A stretch of 17,345 nt of DNA from an uncultured Lachnospiraceae bacterium (GTDB lineage Bacteria; Bacillota; Clostridia; Lachnospirales; Lachnospiraceae), in assembly GCA_947175845.1 (NCBI GenBank), contig CAMWOK010000026.1:1-17345 (forward strand). The letters are read 5' to 3'. Made by a program: the position numbers and the translations under genes. The notes beneath the pieces are model-generated. The model was not told the DNA's origin, did not search any database, and worked only from the letters and a program-made list of their open reading frames with translations. Every line of letters begins with the position of its first letter. Position 1 is the stretch's first letter. Positions 8,907 to 15,285 of this stretch are shown here, piece after piece.

Positions 8907-8942
8907 CCCCGTCAGGGCTTTCCCTTCTGGCGGGGGTTTTTT
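8907..8942 (+). terminator. Hairpin plus T-run resembling a rho-independent terminator on the plus strand
   Basis: CCCCGTCAG (8907-8915) pairs fully with CTGGCGGGG (8927-8935), with one G-U wobble, over an 11-base loop. Six Ts follow at 8937-8942. The orientation would stop transcripts running left to right, opposite to every gene seen here. It overlaps the 3' end of the zinc-ribbon gene. It could block antisense transcription or end a short plus-strand RNA, or be a coincidence of Pro/Lys-rich codons. Confidence 0.4.
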
Positions 8943-9079
8943 GGTTTCGCAGGAATATCCCCGGCGCCAGGGACGCCGAACGCGCCGCAGCGCGGGCACC
9001 ACAAAAGTCCCGCATCCGGATTCCAGAGAAATTTTTTCCTGCATTCGGGACATTTCCTGTACATTGGAATCATGGTCAT
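8912..9079 (-). CDS. Small zinc-ribbon protein, 55 residues
   Basis: A short gene between the WYL regulator and the DUF3160 lipoprotein. It encodes 55 residues with two CPxC knuckles: C10-P-E-C13 and C28-P-R-C31, the pattern of a rubredoxin- or ribbon-type zinc site. A basic, Pro/Lys-rich tail (KPKNPRQKGKP) follows. The sequence between the knuckles contains FLWNPDAGLLW. AAGGTGG is placed seven bases before the ATG at 9079, and only 16 nt separate it from the WYL stop, both strong support for translation. A second in-frame ATG follows two codons later. It may be a regulator, a metal-dependent adaptor, or a partner of the zinc-ribbon GTPase upstream; nothing in the sequence decides. I do not recognise a named family. 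Confidence 0.75.
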   Translation of the reverse strand: MTMIPMYRKCPECRKKFLWNPDAGLLWCPRCGAFGVPGAGDIPAKPKNPRQKGKP

Positions 9080-9087
9080 AAATGTCA

Positions 9088-9094
9088 CCACCTT
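9088..9094 (-). promoter_or_regulatory. Ribosome-binding site of the 55-residue zinc-ribbon gene
   Basis: AAGGTGG on the minus strand, separated by eight bases from the ATG at 9079. It lies immediately after the WYL stop codon and is the main evidence that this very short frame is a gene. Confidence 0.7.
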
Positions 9095-9095
9095 A

Positions 9096-10118
9096 TCATC
9101 CCATTTCCTGTTGATATCTCCCTAGCATCTGCGTTAAAGTCTCTTTCATCTCTTCCCGCAGGCGCTTTGGCCCGAGAACCTCGACGTTGCTCTTCTGGCT
9201 CAGAAGCCACATCAGAATCCCTTTTCCGTACACCTGGGCCTCTATGATGCACGCGTGCGCCGACTGCTCGACAATGCGGGCCGTCGGCAGGCGGTCAAGG
9301 ATCGGCTCCGGATTGTCCCCATCGTACTTGAGCCGGATGTTCATCAGGCTGCCGGCGTACATAAACTGAATCCGCTTGCGGAACTCCCCCTCCTCGAAAC
9401 GGTCCGCATAGGAGACCGGAAACTTCTCGCCAAGCTGCGCGTAGCTCTTTATCCGGTCGATGCGGAAAATTGTGGGATAGCTGTACTTGTGGACATATTT
9501 TCCATCCCTGCCCCGCTCTACGATAAATGCATTGAGATAAAAATAGTACTCGGAGAACAGGATCGCGCGCGGCTCCACCACCCTTTTTATGGATTCCTCC
9601 GGCGCCCCTGCGCGGGCGTACCGCATGGTGACAAGCTGATGTTCGTGTATGCTGATGCCGAGATCCCACAGTTTGTCCTGAAGATACTCCCTGTGATTTG
9701 GTTCGACATAGTGAAACTTCTCATTGGCGATCAGATCGCTGACAAGCTCTCTGTCTTTTGACGGGGCACATCCCTCCACAAGCTTGTCTAAGATCGCCGT
9801 AAGCTCGTGCATGGTGAACGCCCGGCTCTCGAGCAGGATCTTTGACACCGCCAGAATCTCGCTGTTGGTCATCATGGAGGGCGTCCCGCCGATCAGGACA
9901 AACCCTCCCCGCTCCCTGTCATACACGATCTCCCGCGTGTCAATGACATCGTTTTCCCTCCTGTCGCACAGAAATGCGCGGATATCGTCAATGTCCCGCT
10001 GAATCGATCGCGCGTCCACGCCAAAACGCTGCGCCTCCTGTCTTTTGCGGAGCACTTTCCCCTCGCACAGACGGGCGTACATGTCCAGTGTCCTTGCGTT
10101 TTTTCTCTTTGCATCCAC
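9096..10118 (-). CDS. WYL-domain transcriptional regulator (HTH-WYL)
   Basis: A 340-residue regulator of the DeoR-like HTH plus WYL class. These often control defence and stress operons in response to nucleic-acid or other ligands. Residues 1-60 form a winged HTH: LCEGKVLRKRQEAQRF, then a recognition-helix-like SIQRDIDDIRAFL. Residues about 130-240 are the WYL domain with PRAILFSEYYFYLNAF, a variant of the WYL core, and FRIDRIKSY. The C-terminal part (about 250-335) is the WCX extension ending in helices. Initiation is at a GTG (10118) preceded by a run of six Gs about ten bases upstream. It begins three nucleotides after the stop of the radical SAM gene, so it is in the same transcript and probably regulates this cluster. 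Ligand and operator are unknown. Confidence 0.9.
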   Translation of the reverse strand: MDAKRKNARTLDMYARLCEGKVLRKRQEAQRFGVDARSIQRDIDDIRAFLCDRRENDVIDTREIVYDRERGGFVLIGGTPSMMTNSEILAVSKILLESRAFTMHELTAILDKLVEGCAPSKDRELVSDLIANEKFHYVEPNHREYLQDKLWDLGISIHEHQLVTMRYARAGAPEESIKRVVEPRAILFSEYYFYLNAFIVERGRDGKYVHKYSYPTIFRIDRIKSYAQLGEKFPVSYADRFEEGEFRKRIQFMYAGSLMNIRLKYDGDNPEPILDRLPTARIVEQSAHACIIEAQVYGKGILMWLLSQKSNVEVLGPKRLREEMKETLTQMLGRYQQEMG

Positions 10119-10121
10119 AGT

Positions 10122-11432
10122 CTACACACCCCCCAGCAATTCCAGATATGCCTGTATGATATACCTGTCAATAAAACATGGCTCCTCGCCGCTCGAGAGC
10201 GCGTCTGCACACCCGCCCAGGCATTTTGGCAGAAAGACACAGCCCATGCACGCTTCCCGCTCCGGGGCAGCCTCCCTGGGAAGCCTGGACAGATCCAGAT
10301 CCTCCCGGACATTGCCCAGGGATCTGTCCGCGTGCCCCAGCATGTGCTCACAGCAAAACACATTCCCCTGCGCGTCTATCGAAAACGCATTCTGCTGATA
10401 ATAATAGCACGCCACTGTCCGCGGCAGCTTGTACAGGTATTCGTTCACGCGGACTTTTCCCTCGCCGACAGCAATCATTTTTTTCACAAAATCAATCTTT
10501 TCCCGCTCCGAAAACGGCTCGGATGTCCCGGTCAGAAATGCCGGATAACAGCTCACTCGCTCGTCCTTTTGGAACAACTGTGCGATATCCGCGACGGCGT
10601 CCAGGATACTCTGTGCGTTCGCCCGGTCCGTGTTCATGCGGAACTGGACGAGAATGCCGGCTTTTGACAGCCTGGCTGTCTGCCGCAGCGTCCGGTAGTA
10701 GACTGTATCGTCCTGGTCGATGTACGCCTTTCTTCTGGCGTGCTCCTCAAAGCAGCCGTCCAACGTGATCTGGACACTGCGGACATTCCATGCCGTCCGC
10801 ATTCTGGCAATCACCGCATCGTCTATCTTGCTGCCGTTGGAGATGAGAAACGCGCAAAACTCAATCTGCTCTGCCCGCAGGCAATCCGAGAGCACATCCA
10901 TCCACTCCTGGTTCATCAGCGGCTCCCCGCCAAACCAGGTCAGGTCAACTCCCCTGCTGCAGTCGAGGGTTTTTATCGCGCGGACAATCCGGGCCGCATC
11001 CTTTGTCCGCATCCTGCCGCTGCGCACGCCCGCCTCATAACAGTAAAAACACCCCGCGTTGCACTCCATCGTCGGCGTGACCGTGATGTTTGGGCGCACC
11101 TGCAGATGCTCTGCCGCAAGCCGGATGTACTGACCGTATGTGCCAAGTTCCTCTGTGCCTTCCTCCACAAGGATTCCCTGCCGGAAAAACTGCAGCCCTG
11201 TCCCTTCGTCCGCAGAGTCCCGGCACAGGTACTGTTCATACTCCTGCGCTGTCAGCCTTGTGAGGGAATTGTAGAGCGTGTTGTAAATGAGAACACCGCC
11301 CGGGGACGCACAGACATAATTAAACCGGGATTTTTTGTATATGTCCGGCCGCTGCGCCGTCTTTTCCGATTGCGCGGACATCTGCCGGCACATCTGCTGT
11401 ATCTCCTCATTCGCCGAAATAAGAATATCCAT
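10122..11432 (-). CDS. Radical SAM/SPASM peptide or protein maturase
   Basis: A 436-residue radical SAM enzyme of the SPASM subclass, whose members install thioether, C-C or other crosslinks in ribosomally made peptides or act as protein-modifying maturases. The N-terminal domain contains a YNTLYNSLTRLTAQE segment (50-64) typical of peptide maturases. The radical SAM cluster motif is C124-NAG-C128-FY-C131, followed by GGEP (168-171) and SNG (198-200). The C-terminal SPASM region supplies C342, C360, C361, C395, C398, C404, C408 and C419, including CMGCVFLPKCLGGC, enough for one or two auxiliary 4Fe-4S clusters. The ATG at 11432 is chosen because GGGGA lies six bases upstream; a 476-residue version would need an unusual leader. 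It follows the Cys-rich coiled-coil gene by 80 nt and precedes the WYL gene. The substrate is unknown; the upstream Cys-rich protein is the obvious candidate. Confidence 0.9.
   Translation of the reverse strand: MDILISANEEIQQMCRQMSAQSEKTAQRPDIYKKSRFNYVCASPGGVLIYNTLYNSLTRLTAQEYEQYLCRDSADEGTGLQFFRQGILVEEGTEELGTYGQYIRLAAEHLQVRPNITVTPTMECNAGCFYCYEAGVRSGRMRTKDAARIVRAIKTLDCSRGVDLTWFGGEPLMNQEWMDVLSDCLRAEQIEFCAFLISNGSKIDDAVIARMRTAWNVRSVQITLDGCFEEHARRKAYIDQDDTVYYRTLRQTARLSKAGILVQFRMNTDRANAQSILDAVADIAQLFQKDERVSCYPAFLTGTSEPFSEREKIDFVKKMIAVGEGKVRVNEYLYKLPRTVACYYYQQNAFSIDAQGNVFCCEHMLGHADRSLGNVREDLDLSRLPREAAPEREACMGCVFLPKCLGGCADALSSGEEPCFIDRYIIQAYLELLGGV
10129..10134 (-). promoter_or_regulatory. G-rich ribosome-binding site deciding the GTG start of the WYL regulator
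   Basis: Six Gs ten bases upstream of the GTG at 10118, inside the last codons of the radical SAM gene. The next in-frame ATG would remove the first part of the HTH, so the GTG start is preferred. Confidence 0.5.
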
Positions 11433-11438
11433 CTCAAA

Positions 11439-11443
11439 TCCCC
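11439..11443 (-). promoter_or_regulatory. Ribosome-binding site deciding the radical SAM start
   Basis: GGGGA on the minus strand, six bases from the ATG at 11432. This supports the 436-residue start over upstream alternatives in the 80-nt gap. Confidence 0.5.
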
Positions 11444-11483
11444 ATTCCCAAATCTCTGATCGAAAGCCCGATTGTACTGTCCT

Positions 11484-11499
11484 GACTGTATCATCAGTC
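11484..11499. repeat. Small inverted repeat in the gap before the radical SAM gene
   Basis: GACTG at 11484-11488 and CAGTC at 11495-11499 form a perfect 5-bp inverted repeat around a six-base spacer. The gap 11433-11512 is the longest non-coding gap in the right half and could hold an internal promoter or operator. A TACAAT hexamer lies just downstream on the minus strand, but I find no matching -35 element. Arms this short often arise by chance. Confidence 0.2.
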
Positions 11500-11512
11500 C
11501 CCCGCGGATATA

Positions 11513-12250
11513 TTATCCCCGTGTCTCCTTCTTGAGACACTCGCACAGGCACATCTGGTACATATAGCCGATCTGCTTTTGCCCAAGGGCGGCGCTCCTC
11601 TTCTCTTTGAGCTCCACAATTTCCGTCAGCTCCCTCACAGACTCCTCCATGCGCGCCTCAACTTCCTTCTGGCGCGCCTTGATTTCACCAGAAACCACCT
11701 CCGACTGCGCCTGAACTGTCTTTTCTATCTCTGTCCGCAGCTGGCTGAGCGCCTGCTTCTGTACCCGGTCGACAAAGGCATCAAAATTGGCTTTGCGCTT
11801 CTTATCATTCTTTTCCGCAAGAATGGTACTCAGTTCCCTGTCCGTCTGCACGAGCCTCGTGTTGACCACCTTTGACACACAGCCGACAAGCTGCCTGTTG
11901 AGGCTTTTGTTCTTCTCCCGAATCACCTTTGTGCTGATATTGAGCTGCTCTCCAAAAAATGACTGATGGTTTAATTTGTCTATCTCTGCCAAAAAAGCGT
12001 CCATGGACGTATTGATGTAACTCATGAGCTCCCGTTCGAGCCGCTGCGATGATTCCCTGCTTTTCTCCTTCATCATGGCCAGCTCATTTGCGACTTTTCT
12101 GGCGTGCAGCTCCGACCCGGAAGGCTCCGGCGCGTTTCCGACACAGCAGCTGTCACTGCATAAAACAGTATTTTTGAAATCCCTGATAGTTTCCTTGAAA
12201 AAATCCGCAACAGGATTGTCAGCGATACAACATCCGCCCATACGATTCAC
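11513..12250 (-). CDS. Coiled-coil protein with cysteine clusters at both termini
   Basis: A 245-residue protein of no family I recognise. The first 36 residues hold five cysteines (C7, C8, C31, C35, C36) in GGCC and VLCSDSCC contexts. The last dozen residues hold three more (C234, C236, C238; MCLCECLKK). Only one Cys (C124) lies in between. Residues about 48-225 are strongly helical and charged with heptad-like patterning, predicting coiled coils. Two starts are possible: GTG at 12250, sharing four nucleotides with the lpxD-like stop, or ATG at 12241, which would make the protein begin MGGCC. Such an N-terminus could be a site of acylation or metal binding. It sits between an acyltransferase and a radical SAM maturase, so it may be a structural component or the substrate of one of them; this is inference. 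Confidence 0.8.
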   Translation of the reverse strand: MNRMGGCCIADNPVADFFKETIRDFKNTVLCSDSCCVGNAPEPSGSELHARKVANELAMMKEKSRESSQRLERELMSYINTSMDAFLAEIDKLNHQSFFGEQLNISTKVIREKNKSLNRQLVGCVSKVVNTRLVQTDRELSTILAEKNDKKRKANFDAFVDRVQKQALSQLRTEIEKTVQAQSEVVSGEIKARQKEVEARMEESVRELTEIVELKEKRSAALGQKQIGYMYQMCLCECLKKETRG

Positions 12251-13185
12251 ATTTCCTTTCCATCAAAAAACTTTCTAATGTTTGCCATCAGTCTCATCTC
12301 ATCATAGTACCCTCTGCCAAACGGTCCGTATACCGTCTCGTTGTCCCGCACGGATTTCGTCACGACGGTCCGTGCCTTGACGACCACATGATTCCCGAGG
12401 ACCACACCGTTTGCAATCCCACACTGACCGTAGACAAGCACGCTGTCTTTTAACACTGCGCGCCCGGCTATCCCGGTCTGCGAAACAATCTTGCAGTTTT
12501 TGCCGGTTTTTACGTCGTGGCCGACATCCACACCGTTCCCGATCAGATTGTTCTCACCGATGACCGTGTCCGACAGGGTTCCCCGCTGCACGACGGTGTG
12601 GCTTCCGATGCGCGCATTTTGCCGGAGCACAGCCCTGCCGCAGCCCGGAAACTGCCGCAGAGCATTGTCCGCATCATGATAGTGAAAAAAGCTGGGCGCT
12701 CCGATGTGGCTGCCTGCGCCCACTTGTACCGCATCCTCGAGAATCGTCCCGGAGCCGATGACCGCGTGCGCCGCAACCACACAGCGCTCTCCTATGACCA
12801 CGCGGTCGCCGACCATCGCGCCCGGCTCAATCACGGCCGTGCTGCTGATGCGGCAGTCTTTGCCTGCATAGTATCCCCCGCCGCACAAACGATAGTCCAC
12901 AGGAGCCGCATTGTCCTCGATCACCCGATGTCTCATCAGCAGCTCACAGATCTTTACCGTCGCCAAATCCATATTTTCGTGTGTCATCAACAGGGTCTTA
13001 TCCGTCACAAGCACCGTCGGCGGCACGAGCACCACCTGCGCCCTGGTCCTTAAGATGTCCCTTCTTGAGGACGCCGCCGCGATGTCCGCCCCTCCCGCCT
13101 CGTCCGGAAACGCAACGCCAAAGACGTCGAAATCCTCCCCTGCCATATCATATCCAAGTTCCCTTGTAATGTCCGATACACGCAT
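12247..13185 (-). CDS. LpxD-family acyltransferase (left-handed beta-helix)
   Basis: A 312-residue homologue of LpxD, the UDP-3-O-acylglucosamine N-acyltransferase of lipid A synthesis, against 341 residues in E. coli. Residues about 1-90 resemble the LpxD nucleotide-binding N-domain. From about 113 onward, hexapeptide repeats (I-G-x-x-x-x) form the left-handed beta-helix: AVIEPGAMVGDRVVIGERC, IGSHTVVQRG, VIGENNLIGNG and others. H223 in VDVGHDVKTG aligns with the catalytic His239 of E. coli LpxD (IAHNVVIG context), and GIAG (238-241) is also conserved. The catalytic machinery therefore looks intact. The start is the ATG at 13185, five nucleotides after the GTPase stop. The helix-loop C-terminus of canonical LpxD appears shortened. 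In a Gram-positive context the acceptor is probably not lipid A; a sugar nucleotide, glycolipid or protein amine is possible. Confidence 0.88.
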   Translation of the reverse strand: MRVSDITRELGYDMAGEDFDVFGVAFPDEAGGADIAAASSRRDILRTRAQVVLVPPTVLVTDKTLLMTHENMDLATVKICELLMRHRVIEDNAAPVDYRLCGGGYYAGKDCRISSTAVIEPGAMVGDRVVIGERCVVAAHAVIGSGTILEDAVQVGAGSHIGAPSFFHYHDADNALRQFPGCGRAVLRQNARIGSHTVVQRGTLSDTVIGENNLIGNGVDVGHDVKTGKNCKIVSQTGIAGRAVLKDSVLVYGQCGIANGVVLGNHVVVKARTVVTKSVRDNETVYGPFGRGYYDEMRLMANIRKFFDGKEM

Positions 13186-13190
13186 ATCTG

Positions 13191-14768
13191 TCACCCTAAT
13201 TTTGACAGTATCTGGTCGAGCCGTCTCTGCGTGCTCTTGTCCACGCTGATCAGGGCAGTGGTGAGCTGTTTTTGCACCTTCTTGATTTCCTCGCTGTTTT
13301 TCCTGGTCTGTTTCACTTTTCGCTCCACATCCCTGAGATCCGAGCGGGAGTCCGACGTCCACTCCCGTATGATTTTTTCGCGCTCCCCCGCAGCCCTCGA
13401 GACGGTGTGCAGAATGTCCTCATACATGTTTCTGATATCTCCGAGCATCAGATCGGCGTACTGGTTTACCAGTTCCGTGACAATCCTCTTGTTTACCGTC
13501 TGTATGTTTGTGACTTCCATAATCGCCTCCAGATCTGACGGCAAAGGCATCCCCACCTGCGCATCTTTGAGTTTGGCAATGCTGCCCGGCACAGGGATTC
13601 CCTGCTCTTCGCAGTTCTCAACTGCCGTCTGAAGCTTCATCAGCAGAATGTTGATCTCATTTTTCTGTGCGTTTCGAAGCGACTGATACGTGCGGCACAG
13701 ATTGTAGTGGTAGGACGCCGCATATAAAATATTGTTCCGCGCCATCTCCTTATTCGGGAAAAAGGCTTTGCCTGTAAAGGTGTCCACCATATAGTCATAC
13801 CGCTTCTGCCAGTCGATCACCACATCGTTGAGCCGATCCCAGTTTGTCGCGATGACAAACACTTTGTTTCGTTTTTCTCCCGCGAACGAAACGACGGACT
13901 CCACCGTCCTGACCTCCTCCCCGTGGAGGTCCTCCGCCTTCACGCACACCAGCACCGCATTCGCCTTGTGGATATAGTCGATCGATATCTGGGAGCGGAA
14001 GGCGACCGGGTCAAAAAGTCCCGGCGTGTCCACAAACACAACCTGCTTGGGAAAGTCCTTCGGCAGCGAGGAGATGCCGACCTCTATCTCGCGGACAAAG
14101 AAATGGACAGGGCTCTGTGAGGAGGACCACTTCTTTAACTCCTCCTCTATCTGGTGGTTTTCAAGCTCGATCTTCTCTTCCTTGTGGCCGACCCACTCCT
14201 CCCTGTGCGCATCTGCTTTGAGTTCCCTGTACAGCTGCAAGAATCGTTCCGCGCCGGACTGGACAGAGTTCCAGAGCTTTTTCCACTCGCTTTTTGCGTA
14301 AAACTTTACTTTCACATAATCCTGCTCACTGCTTCGAAACTTTGTGAGAACTGCCGTCTCCGGATTGGGGTCTGTCGCGGCGTAATTCCTGCCGAGCAGC
14401 GCGTTGATCAGCGTGGATTTCCCCGCCTTGACCGCCCCGACAAACGCAATCTCAAAATCGGGATTGCGGCAGATTTTCAAAAAACGCCCCACCTTCTCTG
14501 TGAGTTCCGCGGACTGGATCCCCATATCTTTCACCTTTATCAGACTCTGGATTCTCTCCACCCTGCGGGCGTACACATCCACAGTATCATTCCACAAAAT
14601 ATCCGTGTGGGGATTTACCTTGAGGTTTGCAATAACCCGCATGAGCTTGAGCTCCTCCTCGGACGCAGCCGCCCTGTCTGAATCGTGCAATAAAGCCCCG
14701 CACTCCCCACAGAAATATCTCTTTGTGTCATTCTGGCATCCACACACGCTGCATGTTACCGGCTCCAT
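13191..14768 (-). CDS. Dynamin-like GTPase with N-terminal zinc ribbon
   Basis: A 525-residue dynamin-family GTPase. A zinc ribbon opens the protein (C6-x2-C9, C20-x2-C23). A helical segment (about 35-100) precedes the G domain. G1 is G111-AVKAGKST119, the switch threonine lies in the PETAVLT segment (136-142), G3 is DTPG (247-250), and G4 is TNWD (308-311), a variant of the usual T/NKxD. An insert of about 70 residues separates G2 and G3. The C-terminal third is helical and charged, as in the stalk of bacterial dynamin-like proteins, which bind, tubulate or fuse membranes. No clear transmembrane paddle is visible, so membrane contact may depend on a partner such as the hydrophobic protein encoded upstream. 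GGGAGG lies six bases before the ATG. Confidence 0.9.
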   Translation of the reverse strand: MEPVTCSVCGCQNDTKRYFCGECGALLHDSDRAAASEEELKLMRVIANLKVNPHTDILWNDTVDVYARRVERIQSLIKVKDMGIQSAELTEKVGRFLKICRNPDFEIAFVGAVKAGKSTLINALLGRNYAATDPNPETAVLTKFRSSEQDYVKVKFYAKSEWKKLWNSVQSGAERFLQLYRELKADAHREEWVGHKEEKIELENHQIEEELKKWSSSQSPVHFFVREIEVGISSLPKDFPKQVVFVDTPGLFDPVAFRSQISIDYIHKANAVLVCVKAEDLHGEEVRTVESVVSFAGEKRNKVFVIATNWDRLNDVVIDWQKRYDYMVDTFTGKAFFPNKEMARNNILYAASYHYNLCRTYQSLRNAQKNEINILLMKLQTAVENCEEQGIPVPGSIAKLKDAQVGMPLPSDLEAIMEVTNIQTVNKRIVTELVNQYADLMLGDIRNMYEDILHTVSRAAGEREKIIREWTSDSRSDLRDVERKVKQTRKNSEEIKKVQKQLTTALISVDKSTQRRLDQILSKLG

Positions 14769-14783
14769 ATTTTTCCTCCCTAA

Positions 14784-15248
14784 TCACCAATTCATAAGAC
14801 CAACCACGTCCCTGATGTGGACCGTGTACGCGAGCAGATCAAACGCGTCCCGCACGACGCGATCCCTGTCCATTTTATAAGAACAGCCCTCATAGTTGAT
14901 TCCGTACTTGTCTATCCTAAGTTCCTTATCTCTCACCAGTTTCTTCATCACGGTCTGCAGGGCGGCGTCCAGCGGATACGTCCTGTCAATATGTTCCTCC
15001 AGCACGCTCTGCAGTGCCAGATTGCGGCTGTCGTCCGCGCTCTCGAGCACGTCAAATTCGAGCTTTGCAGTTGTTCCCAGATTCTTTTCATCCTTCAGAG
15101 CCTCCAGATAGGACTTCATCTCCTCCCTGATCGCGCCCGCGCGGAGCACAAACACTTCACTGCCCTCGATAAACACCGGCTCATACTCCTGGTTGATCTT
15201 CTCATATGTGTAGAGCGCATTCTGCCCAATCACCAGCAAAAACTTCAT
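14784..15248 (-). CDS. Conserved-looking protein of unknown function, 154 residues
   Basis: A soluble alpha/beta protein I do not recognise. It begins with a beta-strand-like MKFLLVIGQNALYTYEKI, then a strand-rich segment to about residue 40, a charged helix (about 40-60) and further helices containing ALQSVLEEHIDRTYPLDAALQTVMKKLV. The C-terminus is DLLAYTVHIRDVVGLMNW. No signal peptide, membrane helix, metal site or catalytic motif is evident. GGGGAGGG upstream of the ATG supports the start. It lies 15 nt before the GTPase gene and 37 nt after the membrane-protein gene, so it is probably a partner or regulator of one of these two. The N-terminal strand pattern vaguely recalls an actin-like or ribonuclease-H fold, but this is weak. 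Confidence 0.75.
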   Translation of the reverse strand: MKFLLVIGQNALYTYEKINQEYEPVFIEGSEVFVLRAGAIREEMKSYLEALKDEKNLGTTAKLEFDVLESADDSRNLALQSVLEEHIDRTYPLDAALQTVMKKLVRDKELRIDKYGINYEGCSYKMDRDRVVRDAFDLLAYTVHIRDVVGLMNW

Positions 15249-15285
15249 GCGCGTTTTTCCCTCCCCTTTTTACGATAGTTCTTAT

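Noticed and set aside
8822..8911. Possible promoter before the DUF3160 gene (TATAAA hexamer)
   Set aside because: No -35 element at a suitable distance; the only CTGACA-like hexamer is nine bases away, which is too close.
8559..9053. Minus-strand 164-codon frame spanning the zinc-ribbon gene and the start of the lipoprotein gene
   Set aside because: It overlaps two better-supported frames, and its product is Arg/Pro/Gly-rich, as expected for an out-of-frame translation.
11252..11494. Possible small peptide gene (80 codons) before the radical SAM gene, considered as a RiPP precursor
   Set aside because: Most of it overlaps the radical SAM gene in another frame, it is Arg-rich, and it has no leader/core pattern.
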